This document shows, in pieces, positions 1-8,374 of a stretch of DNA of 35,326 nucleotides (its first letter is position 1; every line of letters begins with the position of its first letter). The DNA comes from Burkholderiales bacterium Ga0074133 (GTDB lineage: Bacteria > Pseudomonadota > Gammaproteobacteria > Burkholderiales > Burkholderiaceae_C): contig LNEG01000111.1 in NCBI GenBank assembly GCA_001464865.1, forward strand, positions 1 to 35,326, written 5' to 3'. Below the pieces are notes generated by a model, which worked only from the letters and a program-made list of their open reading frames with translations, was not told the DNA's origin and did no database searches. The translations under genes and the position numbers were made by a program.

Positions 1-104
1 GGCGAGGGCGACAGGTGCACCCGCCGCGCCAGCTCCACGTTGGAGAGCGACCCATCGGCCTGCAGCTCGGCCAAAATGCGCAAATCGAGGGTGTCGAGTT
101 TCAT
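1..104 (-). CDS. Lrp/AsnC-family transcriptional regulator (N-terminal part only)
   Basis: The minus strand reads MKLDTLDLRILAELQADGSL and continues SNVELARRVHLSPSP before the window ends. This is the first helix and the start of the winged helix-turn-helix of Lrp/AsnC regulators (pattern LD..D..IL..LQ.D.R.s..ELA..V.LS). Only 34 codons are present, so the ligand-binding RAM domain is outside the window. An in-frame ATG three codons upstream (113) is an alternative start. The gene diverges from the AceE-like gene across about 100 AT-rich bases, so it probably regulates that gene and itself. That is inference from position; in this family divergent neighbours are the usual targets. Confidence 0.85.
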   Translation of the reverse strand, partial: MKLDTLDLRILAELQADGSLSNVELARRVHLSPS

Positions 105-205
105 ATGCTGCATTTTATTTGAATGACAGCATTAAACACTGCAAAACGCTTGCCAGCGCCGCAAAACGGCAACTCATTTGGGTGGCGGCTGGCTACAGTG
201 ACTGC

Positions 206-2872
206 ATGAACGCCCCCACGCCCCACACCCTGTTGCAACGCCAGACCCTGGCCGACACCGACCCGCTGGAAACCGCCGAGTGGCGCGACGCCTTCACCGC
301 ACTGGTCGCCACCGAAGGCCCCGAGCGCGCCCGCCACATCCTGCAGGAAATGGTGCAACTGGCGCGCGCCCATCGCATCGGCTGGCAGCCCGACCTGAAC
401 ACGCCGTATGTGAACACGGTGGCGGTGCAAGACCAGCCCGTGTTCCCGGGTGACCTGGCGGTAGAAGAGCGCGTGGCCTCGATCGTGCGCTGGAATGCGC
501 TGGCCATGGTGGTGCGGGCCAACCAGGCCTATGGCGAACTGGGCGGGCACATTGCCAGCTACGCCAGCGCGGCGGATCTGTTCGAAAGCGGCTTCAACCA
601 TTTCTTCCGTGCCCGCGAAGGGCTGGGAGAGGGGCAGCACCGCGGCGACCTGGTGTTCTTTCAGCCGCACAGCGCGCCGGGCGTGTATGCGCGGGCGTTT
701 CTGGAAGGGCGCTTGTCGGAGCAAGACCTGATGCACTACCGACAGGAAATCACCGCGCCCGCCGCCGGTGCGCAGGGCCTGTGCAGCTACCCGCACCCGT
801 GGTTGATGCCCGACTTCTGGCAGTTCCCCACCGGTTCGATGGGCATCGGGCCCATCAGCAGCATCTACCACGCGCGGTTCATGCGCTACCTCACGCACCG
901 CAATTTGCTCGACTGCACCAACCGCAAGGTGTGGGGCGTGTTTGGCGACGGCGAGATGGACGAGCCCGAGAGCATGAGCGCGCTGACCCTGGCCGCGCGC
1001 GAGGGGCTGGATAACCTGGTGTGGGTGGTCAACTGCAACCTGCAGCGCCTGGACGGCCCGGTACGCGGCAACGGCCGCATCATCGACGAGCTGGAGCGCC
1101 TGTTTGCCGGTGCGGGCTGGAACGTGGTCAAGCTGGTGTGGGGCAGCGACTGGGACGGCCTGTTCGCCCGCGACCTGACCGGCGCGCTGGTGCGCACGCT
1201 GCAAGGCACCGTGGATGGCCAGATGCAGACCTTTGCCGCGAAAGACGGGCGCTTCAACCGCGACAACTTCTTTGGCCAAAGCCCCGAGCTGGCTGCGCTG
1301 GCGCAGGGCATGACGGACGAGCAGATTGATCGCCTCGAGCGCGGCGGGCACGACCTGGTGAAGATCCACGCCGCCTACGCGGCTGCTGCCGCCCACCAGG
1401 GCCAGCCCACCGTGATCCTGGCCCACACCAAAAAAGGCTACGGCATGGGCACGGCCGGGCAGGGCAAGATGACCACGCACAGCCAGAAGAAGCTGGACGA
1501 GGCGGACCTCATCGAATTCCGCAACCGCTTCAACCTGCCGCTCACCGACGAGCAGGCCACCAGCCTGGCCTTTTTCAAGCCTGCCGAAGACAGCGCCGAG
1601 ATGCAGTACCTGCGCCGCCACCGCCAGCAACTGGGCGGCTACCTGCCCCGGCGCGAGACCGTGTGCGACACGCTGCCCGTGCCTCCCCTTGCCAGCTACG
1701 CCCAGTTTGCGCTGCAGGCCGATGGCAAGGAGATGAGCACCACCATGGCCTTTGTGCGTATGCTGGGCACGCTGCTGAAAGACGCCACGCTGGGCCCGCG
1801 CATCGTGCCCATCGTGGCCGACGAGGCGCGCACCTTCGGCATGGCCAACCTGTTCAAGCAGGTCGGCATCTACAGCAGCGTGGGCCAGCGCTATGCGCCC
1901 GAGGACATCGGCTCGGTGCTGAGCTACCGCGAGGCGCTGGATGGGCAAATCCTGGAGGAGGGCATCAGCGAGGCCGGCGCGATTGCCAGCTGGACGGCTG
2001 CAGCGACGAGCTACAGCGTGCACGGCCTGGCCATGCTGCCGTTCTACATCTACTACTCCATGTTCGGCTTCCAGCGCGTGGGCGATGCCATCTGGGCCGC
2101 CGCCGACCAGCGTGCGCGCGGCTTCTTGCTGGGCGCCACCTCGGGCCGCACCACGCTGGGCGGCGAGGGCCTGCAGCACCAGGACGGCACCAGCCACCTG
2201 GTGGCGGCCACCATCCCCAACTGCAAGGCCTACGACCCGGCGTATGCGGGCGAGATGGCCGTCATCATCGACGCGGGCATGCGCGAGATGGTGACCGAGC
2301 AGCGCGACGTTTTCTACTACGTCACGCTGATGAACGAGAACTACGCCCAGCCCGACCTGCCCGCAGGCGCTGCGGAGGGTGTGCTGCGTGGTTGCTATGT
2401 TTTTAATAGCTATCAGGCATTGAATAACAAGGACCTCAGCCCTGTTTCATCTAAAAACGTCACTTTCATGGGCTCTGGCGCCATCCTGACCGAGGTGGTC
2501 AAGGCCGCAGCGCTGCTGGCGGCCGAAGGCATCAATGTGACGGTGCTGAGCGTGACGAGCTGGAGCGAACTGGCGCGCGATGGTGTGGCGTGCGAGCAGC
2601 GCGCGCTGGCGTCCGAAGAAGAGGTTGAGCCAGGTACCCCCTGGCTTGCAGCACAACTGGCCGCCACAAGCGGACCGGTTGTGGCTGCAACAGACTATGT
2701 GCGCGCCGTGCCCGAGACGTTGCGGGCCTTTATCCCTGCAGGGCGCAGGTACGTCACCCTGGGTACCGACGGCTTTGGCCGCAGCGATACGCGGGCGGCG
2801 CTGCGGCAGTTTTTTGGTGTGGATGCTGCCAGCGTGGCGCACGCTGCGCGCAAGGCGCTGCAGGCGGGCTGA
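206..2872 (+). CDS. aceE: Homodimeric 2-oxoacid (pyruvate) dehydrogenase E1 component, AceE family
   Basis: An 888-residue protein that aligns by eye over its whole length with homodimeric pyruvate dehydrogenase E1 (E. coli AceE is 887 residues). It would decarboxylate a 2-oxoacid with thiamine diphosphate and acylate the lipoyl group of an E2 partner in the cytosol. The ThDP motif GDGEMDEPE lies near residue 247, with NCNLQ about 28 residues later as the GDG-x(~26)-N signature requires. TGTAGQGKMTTHSQKK and the C-terminal transketolase-like domain are present. The start at 206 (MNAPTPHTLLQRQ) is chosen over an upstream in-frame ATG at 119 because the extra 29 residues look non-coding. No E2 or E3 gene is adjacent, and an Lrp-type regulator diverges from it. 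It may therefore be a specialised paralogue such as the 2-oxobutyrate dehydrogenase MdeB rather than the housekeeping AceE. Residues about 729-749 are encoded by a repeat element. Confidence 0.9.
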   Translation: MNAPTPHTLLQRQTLADTDPLETAEWRDAFTALVATEGPERARHILQEMVQLARAHRIGWQPDLNTPYVNTVAVQDQPVFPGDLAVEERVASIVRWNALAMVVRANQAYGELGGHIASYASAADLFESGFNHFFRAREGLGEGQHRGDLVFFQPHSAPGVYARAFLEGRLSEQDLMHYRQEITAPAAGAQGLCSYPHPWLMPDFWQFPTGSMGIGPISSIYHARFMRYLTHRNLLDCTNRKVWGVFGDGEMDEPESMSALTLAAREGLDNLVWVVNCNLQRLDGPVRGNGRIIDELERLFAGAGWNVVKLVWGSDWDGLFARDLTGALVRTLQGTVDGQMQTFAAKDGRFNRDNFFGQSPELAALAQGMTDEQIDRLERGGHDLVKIHAAYAAAAAHQGQPTVILAHTKKGYGMGTAGQGKMTTHSQKKLDEADLIEFRNRFNLPLTDEQATSLAFFKPAEDSAEMQYLRRHRQQLGGYLPRRETVCDTLPVPPLASYAQFALQADGKEMSTTMAFVRMLGTLLKDATLGPRIVPIVADEARTFGMANLFKQVGIYSSVGQRYAPEDIGSVLSYREALDGQILEEGISEAGAIASWTAAATSYSVHGLAMLPFYIYYSMFGFQRVGDAIWAAADQRARGFLLGATSGRTTLGGEGLQHQDGTSHLVAATIPNCKAYDPAYAGEMAVIIDAGMREMVTEQRDVFYYVTLMNENYAQPDLPAGAAEGVLRGCYVFNSYQALNNKDLSPVSSKNVTFMGSGAILTEVVKAAALLAAEGINVTVLSVTSWSELARDGVACEQRALASEEEVEPGTPWLAAQLAATSGPVVAATDYVRAVPETLRAFIPAGRRYVTLGTDGFGRSDTRAALRQFFGVDAASVAHAARKALQAG
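2392..2450 (+). repeat. 59-base hairpin repeat, copy 1, inside the aceE-like gene
   Basis: An AT-rich 59-base block begins with the hairpin TTGCTAT...AATAGC, continues with GGCAT, TGAATAACAAG and ends TGTTTCAT. It matches, with a few substitutions and small gaps, the block at 34071-34129 on the opposite strand, which is also 59 bases. The block sits inside the open reading frame without breaking it. Its base composition is unlike the surrounding GC-rich codons. Two copies in 35 kb suggest a dispersed small repeat of this genome, though only two are visible here. Confidence 0.65.
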
Positions 2873-2917
2873 ACGCGCCGGACCGCCCGGCTGACGGCAA
2901 AGCCGGGGCAAGGCCGC

Positions 2918-3506
2918 TCAGGTTGCCGGTGCAGGGCGCCTGCGCCGTGGTGCCGCGGGCAGCAGGGCCACGGCCTGCGCCAGGCCCGCCAGCGCCTGCG
3001 CGGGCGGTGTGCCGAACAAGGCATGCGTGACCGCGCCGTCCATCGCCATGCACAGCATGCGGGCCAGCGCTCCCCGCTTGGGGCATCAGGGCCTCGATGC
3101 GTCGGGCCACGTCGCTTTTGTGCTGGCGGGTGAGGGTGTTCACACCGTCCAGGCTGCCGCCCAGCTCGGCGCTGGTGTTCAGGAACGCGCAGCCCCGAAA
3201 GTCCGCATCCTCCAGCCACTCGGCCAGCGCCGGCACCAGGGCGTCTGGCGTGTTGCCGTGGCGCTGCAGGGCCGCGTCAAACCATTGCATCCAGCGCGTG
3301 TGCCGATCGGCCAGGAACGCCAGCACCAGGTCGTTCTTGCTCGGGAAGTGCCGGTAGAACGTGACCTTGGTGACCCCGGCCTCGGCGATCACCCGGTCGA
3401 TGCCCGTGGCGCGCACGCCGTCGCGGTAGAACAGGGCGCACGCCGTCCACAGAATGCGCTCGCGCGCGGGCTGGTCAGGGGTGAGGGCTGGCGGTGCGAT
3501 GGGCAT
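2918..3506 (-). pseudogene. TetR-family repressor with a frameshift near 3075
   Basis: The first about 143 residues are a normal TetR protein: RERILWTACALFYRDGVRAT at residues about 15-34, then the HTH TGIDRVIAEAGVTKVTFYRH and FPSKNDLVLAFLADR. After LMPQAG the reading frame is lost. The natural continuation ALARMLCMAMDGAVTHALFG lies one base off, and ends at a TGA at 2918-2920, giving a family-typical length of about 195 residues. The 589-bp span is one base more than a multiple of three. An extra base in the CCCC run at 3072-3075 (GGGG on the coding strand) explains this. Left unrepaired, translation runs about 100 residues of nonsense into the aceE 3' end. The gene may be a real pseudogene or a homopolymer sequencing error. 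Two operator palindromes precede it, so autoregulation is likely if it is functional. Confidence 0.8.
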
Positions 3507-3517
3507 GTGGGCGATGA

Positions 3518-3533
3518 TAGACAGGTCTGTCTA
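3518..3533. promoter_or_regulatory. TetR operator 1 (palindrome)
   Basis: TAGACAGGTCTGTCTA is two perfect 7-base half-sites (TAGACAG / CTGTCTA) around GT. It starts 12 bases upstream of the tetR-type start codon and lies between the two divergent genes. Repressor binding here would block tetR transcription. Confidence 0.8.
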
Positions 3534-3554
3534 CATTGGGTAGAGTGCGGCAGG

Positions 3555-3570
3555 TAGACAGACCTGTCCA
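3555..3570. promoter_or_regulatory. TetR operator 2 (palindrome)
   Basis: TAGACAGACCTGTCCA repeats operator 1 with a single mismatch in the half-sites. The centres of the two sites are 37 bp apart. It lies about 94 bp upstream of the DUF1348 gene, so the repressor probably controls both divergent genes. Confidence 0.75.
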
Positions 3571-3663
3571 CATGCATTTGCGCCTGTGCACACTTCCCCA
3601 ACCTGAGCGCATCGCTGGCGATGCATGTCGTGCCTCCGCTCCCTCTATTGAAAGGCCCTTGCC

Positions 3664-4131
3664 ATGGAATCCCGCCCACCCGTCCCGCCCTTCACCGCTG
3701 AGACTGCCGCACAAAAGGTGCGCATGGCCGAAGACGCCTGGAACTCCCGCGACCCCGACCGCGTGGTGCAGGTCTACACCGAGGACACGCGCTGGCGCAA
3801 CCGCGCGGAGTTTCCAGTGGGGCGTGAGCAGGTGCGTGCCTTTTTGCAGCGCAAGTGGGAGCGTGAGCTGGACTACCGGCTCATCAAGGAGCTGTGGGCC
3901 TTTGGCGGCCCGCGCATCGGCGTGCGCTTTGCCTACGAGTGGCATGACGCGGCGGGGCAGTGGTGGCGCTCTTACGGCAACGAGAACTGGGAGTTCAACG
4001 CGCAGGGGCTGATGGAGCGGCGCTATGCCAGCATCAACGACCTGCAGATCAGCGCGCAGGACCGGCTGTTTCACTGGCCTTTGGGGCGCAGGCCCGACGA
4101 CCATGTTTCGCTGAGCGCGCTGGGGTTGTAG
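3664..4131 (+). CDS. DUF1348 / NTF2-like (SnoaL-type fold) protein
   Basis: A 155-residue soluble protein containing [39 protein letters not shown] and [20 protein letters not shown]. These are the conserved stretches of the DUF1348 family, which adopts an NTF2-like alpha+beta cone. The enzymatic role of the family is not established. It diverges from the TetR-type gene across two matching operator palindromes and is very likely its target. Induction by a small molecule sensed by the repressor is inferred from this arrangement. The start at 3664 directly follows the AAGGCCC stretch. Confidence 0.85.
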   Translation: MESRPPVPPFTAETAAQKVRMAEDAWNSRDPDRVVQVYTEDTRWRNRAEFPVGREQVRAFLQRKWERELDYRLIKELWAFGGPRIGVRFAYEWHDAAGQWWRSYGNENWEFNAQGLMERRYASINDLQISAQDRLFHWPLGRRPDDHVSLSALGL

Positions 4132-4194
4132 CCTGCATCAGCGCCACGTGCTGGCTTGGCTCGCTGTGCGACGGGCCGCGAAGGCAGGCGCTGC

Positions 4195-5022
4195 CTATGT
4201 GCTGTCTTCGCGGCGGAAAAACGCGTCCAGCACCGGCATCAGCGTCGCAAACTCCTGCGCAAAACGGGCCCGGTTCACAAAGTAGGCCTCACAGGCCACG
4301 GCAAAGAATTCGGATTGCGCCGTGGCGCCGTAGGCGTCCAGCCAGGGGCGCTCTGCGCCAAAGCGCTCGGCCATGATCACGCGCTCGCGAAAGTCCTGAT
4401 AGGCGGGTTCCCAGGTGTTCCACCATGCTTCGTACGCCGCGCGGCCGGTGCGCGCGCCCATGAAGCCCGCGGGCAGCGGCGGGCAGCCGTTGGCGTCGCC
4501 GCTTTTCATGTCGAGCTTGTGCACAAACTCGTGCACCACCACGTTGTGGCCGCGCGCGGTGTTCTCGGTGGCGTTGGCCACATGCTCCCAGCTGAGCATG
4601 ACGGGGCCGCGCTCCATGGCTTCGCCCAGCAGTACCTGCGTGTGCTCGTGCACCACACCGGCTTCGTCGGTGATCTGCCGCCGCGCCACGGCCTCGGCCG
4701 GGTGCACGACGATGGTCACGAAATCGTCGTACCAGCCCAGCGCCTTGCCGGCTTCGCCCAGGTGCAGCAGCGGCAGACAGGCCTGTGCGGCAATGTCGAT
4801 GGCCATGGCGTCCGTCACCTGCAGGCCGTGTGCGCCGTGGAACTGCTTGTGGTCCAGGAACAGCGCGCTCAGTGCGCGCAGCTTGGCCTGTTCGGGCAGT
4901 GACAGGGCGGCCAGAAAGGGATAGCGGTGCAGCGTCTGCAGCCACAGTTCAGCTGAGATGTCGGGCACGGGGGCCACGGTGGCGCGCACGTGGCGCCAGA
5001 GGCGGTTGAGGATGGGCGGCAT
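4195..5022 (-). CDS. mtfA: MtfA-type zinc-dependent peptidase (M90 family)
   Basis: A 275-residue protein without a signal peptide. It has the zinc-binding motif HEFVHKLDM near residues 164-172, and downstream SEFFAVACEAYF, which supplies the third zinc ligand (Glu) of the MtfA fold. The N-terminal RYPFLAALSLPEQAKLRALS and the LSWEHVANATENTARGHNVV region are also typical. In E. coli MtfA is a cytosolic peptidase that binds the glucose repressor Mlc; whether an Mlc partner exists here is unknown. It is encoded just upstream of lpxH's 3' end on the same strand, with 38 bases between them. Length is close to that of E. coli MtfA (265). Confidence 0.9.
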   Translation of the reverse strand: MPPILNRLWRHVRATVAPVPDISAELWLQTLHRYPFLAALSLPEQAKLRALSALFLDHKQFHGAHGLQVTDAMAIDIAAQACLPLLHLGEAGKALGWYDDFVTIVVHPAEAVARRQITDEAGVVHEHTQVLLGEAMERGPVMLSWEHVANATENTARGHNVVVHEFVHKLDMKSGDANGCPPLPAGFMGARTGRAAYEAWWNTWEPAYQDFRERVIMAERFGAERPWLDAYGATAQSEFFAVACEAYFVNRARFAQEFATLMPVLDAFFRREDST

Positions 5023-5060
5023 GAGCGTGATCGGGCGGGGACGCGATCACGGCCCCTCAG

Positions 5061-5852
5061 TCAGGATGGCTGGTATGTAGGGGCCAATTTGACGCGTTCC
5101 AGCCCCGCGGCGGATAAACGCAGTGTTTCCAGGCGGGGGGGCAATGCGGCGGCGTCCCAGTCGCTCAGCACCACGCGCTGCAGGCCGGGCGCCAGCGTGT
5201 GCGTGGCGGGCTTGTGCGTGTGGCCGTGGACGAGGGTGTGCGCATCGGCCGCGTGCAGCCAGGCAATGGCCGCCGTATGGTCCACATCGGCATAGCTGGC
5301 GCCCGACTGCTTGCGCGCCTCGCTCTCCTGGCGGATGCCGCGCGCCTGCGCCCGGCGCGTGGCCAGCGGCTGCGACAGAAACTGGTGCTGCCATGCGCTG
5401 CTGCGCGCCTGCACGCGAAAGCGCTGGTAATCCACATCATCGATGCACAGCAGGTCGCCATGGCTCAGCAGATAACGCTGGCCGGCAAAGGTCAGTACGG
5501 TGGGGTCGTCCAGCAACGTGATGCCGCAGTGCTGCGCAAAACCCTGGCCCGCAAGGAAGTCGCGGTTGCCATGCATGAAGTACACCGGCATGCGCTGCGC
5601 GGCGGCCTGGAGGGCGGCGCAGCCTTGGGCTTCAAAGCAGCCGGGCTCGGCCATGGCGTCGTCGCCCACCCACACCTCGAACAGGTCGCCGAGAATGAAG
5701 AGGGCATCGGCGCTGCCATGCGTCAGGTAGCGCGTGAACGCATCCACCGTGGCGGGCTCGCTGGCCTGCAGATGCAGATCTGAAATGAAATCGACCGTGC
5801 GCCAGTGCGAAGGAGCGGCAAGCTCCTCGAACCGGGGCACGGTCGTGGTCAC
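5061..5852 (-). CDS. lpxH: UDP-2,3-diacylglucosamine diphosphatase LpxH
   Basis: LpxH cleaves UDP-2,3-diacylglucosamine to lipid X in lipid A synthesis at the inner face of the cytoplasmic membrane. The calcineurin-like metal motifs are all present: FISDLHL, ILGDLFEVWVGDD, MHGNRDFL, LSHGD and HGHTHKP. A GTG start at 5852 gives 263 residues. It begins VTTTVPRFEELAAP and leaves a 28-base gap to the stop of the cyclophilin gene. An upstream ATG at 5933 would add 27 residues that overlap that gene and look like non-coding sequence. The gene is the downstream member of a leftward operon with two cyclophilins, a conserved betaproteobacterial arrangement. The exact start is the only real doubt. Confidence 0.93.
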   Translation of the reverse strand: MTTTVPRFEELAAPSHWRTVDFISDLHLQASEPATVDAFTRYLTHGSADALFILGDLFEVWVGDDAMAEPGCFEAQGCAALQAAAQRMPVYFMHGNRDFLAGQGFAQHCGITLLDDPTVLTFAGQRYLLSHGDLLCIDDVDYQRFRVQARSSAWQHQFLSQPLATRRAQARGIRQESEARKQSGASYADVDHTAAIAWLHAADAHTLVHGHTHKPATHTLAPGLQRVVLSDWDAAALPPRLETLRLSAAGLERVKLAPTYQPS

Positions 5853-5880
5853 GGACGCTGATCTCAGATCAACGTCATGC

Positions 5881-6387
5881 TCAGAGGGCGACAGCCTTTT
5901 CGATGACGACGTCATCCTTTGGCACGTCGTCATGGAAGCCCTTGCGGCCCGTCTTCACGGCCTTGATCTTGTCGACCACGTCGGCGCCGCCCACGACCTT
6001 GCCGAACACGGCATAGCCCCAGCCCTGGGCCGAGGGAGCGGTGTGGTTCAGGAAACCGTTGTCCGCCACGTTGATGAAGAACTGAGCGGTGGCCGAGTGC
6101 GGGTCGCTGGTGCGGGCCATGGCCACGGTGTAGTTGGCGTTCTTCAGGCCGTTGTTGGCTTCGTTCTCGATGGGCGCATCGGTGCCCTTTTGTGTCATGC
6201 CTGGCTCAAAACCACCGCCCTGCACCATGAAGCCGGGGATCACGCGGTGGAAGATGGTGTTGTTGTAGTGGCCCTTGTTCACGTAGGCCAGGAAGTTCTC
6301 GACCGACTTGGGTGCCTTGGCGGCGTCGAGTTCAAGGGTGATGACACCGTAGCCGGTGATGTGCAGTTCGACTTGTGGGTTGCTCAT
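5881..6387 (-). CDS. ppiB: Cytoplasmic peptidyl-prolyl cis-trans isomerase (cyclophilin, PpiB-type)
   Basis: A 168-residue cyclophilin that isomerises X-Pro bonds. The core is intact: [15 protein letters not shown] (catalytic Arg in FHRVI), [17 protein letters not shown] and [11 protein letters not shown]. It lacks a signal peptide, so it is the cytosolic form. The start at 6387 is preceded by AGAAAGAAG as a ribosome-binding site; an upstream ATG at 6423 would overlap the preceding gene. It lies 32 bases after the exported cyclophilin gene, and the pair clearly arose by duplication. Confidence 0.93.
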   Translation of the reverse strand: MSNPQVELHITGYGVITLELDAAKAPKSVENFLAYVNKGHYNNTIFHRVIPGFMVQGGGFEPGMTQKGTDAPIENEANNGLKNANYTVAMARTSDPHSATAQFFINVADNGFLNHTAPSAQGWGYAVFGKVVGGADVVDKIKAVKTGRKGFHDDVPKDDVVIEKAVAL

Positions 6388-6419
6388 GGGCGTAGCTTCT
6401 TTCTCAATAAAAATGGGGC

Positions 6420-7001
6420 TCACTTCACCAGGGTGGCGGAGTTGATGGTGACGGGGGTGTTGGGCACGTTCTGGTGCGGGCCCTTGTTGCCGGTGGCCAC
6501 GGCCTTGATCTTGTCGACCACGGCGGTGCCCTCGACCACCTTTCCGAACACGGCATAGCCGTGGCCGTCGGGGCTGGGGGCGTTGAGCATGGCGTTGTCC
6601 TTCACGTTGATGAAGAACTGCGAGGTGGCCGAGTTGGGGTTGCCCGTGCGCGCCATCGCGATGGTGTACGTGTCGTTCTTTAGGCCATTGCTGGCTTCGA
6701 GCGGGATGGGCGCCTTGGTGGGCTTTTGCTGCATGTCGGCCGTGAAGCCGCCGCCCTGGATCATGAAGCCGTCGATCACGCGGTGGAACACCGTGCCGTC
6801 GTAGTGCTTGTCGTTCACGTAGGCCAGGAAGTTCTCGACCGTCTTGGGCGCCTTGCCCGGGTCGAGCTGGACCACGATGTCACCCATCGAAGTCGCGAGC
6901 TTGACCTTGGGGGCAGTCTGGGCCTGAACCGATGCGACTGAAAAGATCGCTGTCAGGGCAATGCCGGCTAGCGCCAGCGTTGAATTTCTTCTGGAAATCA
7001 T
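6420..7001 (-). CDS. ppiA: Exported peptidyl-prolyl cis-trans isomerase (cyclophilin, PpiA-type)
   Basis: A 193-residue cyclophilin with an N-terminal signal peptide ([20 protein letters not shown], cleavage probably after ASVQA), so it works on periplasmic proteins. Core motifs are [35 protein letters not shown] and [11 protein letters not shown]. The start at 7001 has a strong GAAGGAG site 8 bases upstream and overlaps the stop of the L,D-transpeptidase gene as ATGA, which points to translational coupling. A longer ORF upstream of this start is the shadow of the transpeptidase gene. Confidence 0.93.
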   Translation of the reverse strand: MISRRNSTLALAGIALTAIFSVASVQAQTAPKVKLATSMGDIVVQLDPGKAPKTVENFLAYVNDKHYDGTVFHRVIDGFMIQGGGFTADMQQKPTKAPIPLEASNGLKNDTYTIAMARTGNPNSATSQFFINVKDNAMLNAPSPDGHGYAVFGKVVEGTAVVDKIKAVATGNKGPHQNVPNTPVTINSATLVK

Positions 7002-8293
7002 CCAATCACTCCTTCGAAAAATATCTGCCATTGCTGGCCGCGCCGCGTCCAGTATTGGCGCTTGACCGTCCCGGTGCGGGCGCCTGCTGCAACCTCGCCG
7101 AACGTTACCACCATGGTGTCCGCCGAGTCGGTCCACCGCAGGTAAGACTTGTCCTTGAGCTGGAGTTCCCGCCCGCGCAGGGCCCGGGCCTCAGCCTGCA
7201 GCACCGTGGTCCACTCATCGAGTGGCTTCTTGCGGTGGCTCTGGAAGTCGGGAGCGTAAAACGACAGCAGGCGTTTCATGTCGCCGTCGGTCTTGGCCGC
7301 GCGCCAGGCGTCCAGCACGGCGTCGAATGCCTTGCGGTCTGCCTGCACACTGTGCGGTGCCACCCAGTTGAGCTGGCGCGCGATCACCACCGGCGTGGAG
7401 CGCGGTTCCACCGTGCGCAGCAGGCGCTCCAGGTCGGGGTTGGCCAGCACCAGGCAGCCATCCGTGGCCAGTGGCGCACGCGCGAACTGGTCGGGCGGTG
7501 TGCCGTGCAGCCAGATGCCGCTGCCGGTCTTGCCGCGGCTCTGGTCCAGCGGGTTGGGGTAGTTGATGGGCAACGCGCCCGCGCCGTAGAAGTCCTTGAG
7601 CGAGGCGGGGTCCAGCCGGCTGGTAATGAAGTACACACCCAGCGGCGTGCGCTGGTCGCCTTCAATGTTTTTCTCGATGCCGAGCTTGCCGACCGATGCG
7701 TAGTAGTCGGCCACCAGTCGAAGGCCGCTGGCAGTGTTTTCAAAGAGGTACAGGCGCGAGCGGGTGGCGTCTACCGCGATGGCGTGGCGCGAACGCGGCG
7801 AGAGTTCCAGGAACTGCGCCGGGATGGTGCCGGCCGGCGGGCGGATGCGCTGGGCATCCACACGCTGGCGTGATTCGTTGCGCAGCTCTTCGAGCGTGGT
7901 GGCAGCCTGGATGCTGCGCAGCGTGTCGGGCTCGGGTGCATCGCCCATGCGGCGGATGGGGCGCAGCCGTGCCGTAAGCAAGTCGCCCACGACGAGTTGT
8001 GCCAGTTGAAAGTTGGGATAGTCGCGGGTCAGCGCTTCGGCTTTTTGCAGGGCTTCGCGGTTTTGCCCGGCGCCGATCAGCCTGTACACGGCAAGCAGCC
8101 GCTCTTCGGCGTCGCCGTCGCGCAGGGGCGCAGGCGGGGCTGGCGGTTGTGCCTTGGCTGCTGCAGCCTGTGCAGACTTTCGCTGCGGCTTGTTGTTGCT
8201 CTGGGCGTGTGAGGCCGTGGCGTGCAGCAGGGCTGCAAGCATCAGTGCGCCAACCCCAGTCCGGCGAAGTCGTGCGGACAGCTCGACAAACAT
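6998..8293 (-). CDS. YkuD-family L,D-transpeptidase with C-terminal NTF2-like domain
   Basis: A 431-residue exported protein (signal peptide ending near ATASHA). The N-terminal part (about 60-110) resembles a short TPR-like helical region. The YkuD catalytic core spans about 165-300, with [10 protein letters not shown] and LATDGCLVL, the catalytic His and Cys of the HGT...(S/T)xGC signature. The family cross-links or tethers peptidoglycan peptides in the periplasm. The last about 115 residues ([20 protein letters not shown] onward) form an NTF2-like domain, which also ends the TPR protein encoded just upstream. The pair may thus be localised or regulated alike. An Ala/Pro/Lys-rich linker follows the signal peptide. 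It precedes the cyclophilin genes in one operon. Confidence 0.88.
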   Translation of the reverse strand: MFVELSARLRRTGVGALMLAALLHATASHAQSNNKPQRKSAQAAAAKAQPPAPPAPLRDGDAEERLLAVYRLIGAGQNREALQKAEALTRDYPNFQLAQLVVGDLLTARLRPIRRMGDAPEPDTLRSIQAATTLEELRNESRQRVDAQRIRPPAGTIPAQFLELSPRSRHAIAVDATRSRLYLFENTASGLRLVADYYASVGKLGIEKNIEGDQRTPLGVYFITSRLDPASLKDFYGAGALPINYPNPLDQSRGKTGSGIWLHGTPPDQFARAPLATDGCLVLANPDLERLLRTVEPRSTPVVIARQLNWVAPHSVQADRKAFDAVLDAWRAAKTDGDMKRLLSFYAPDFQSHRKKPLDEWTTVLQAEARALRGRELQLKDKSYLRWTDSADTMVVTFGEVAAGARTGTVKRQYWTRRGQQWQIFFEGVIG

Positions 8294-8374
8294 GCTGGCG
8301 TTCGGCTCCGGGTCAGCGCAGGTCGGCGGTCATGGCCCGCACGCAGTGTGCGGTCGCCGGCTCGGATGGCACGA

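Noticed and set aside
101-2197. A 698-codon open frame on the minus strand opposite the aceE-like gene
   Set aside because: It is a GC-driven shadow of the dehydrogenase gene: low-complexity Ala/Gly/His/Arg composition, no recognisable domain and no ribosome-binding site.
5027-5050. GTGATCG/CGATCAC hairpin between mtfA and lpxH, considered as a terminator
   Set aside because: The stem is only 7 bp and no T-run follows on either strand.
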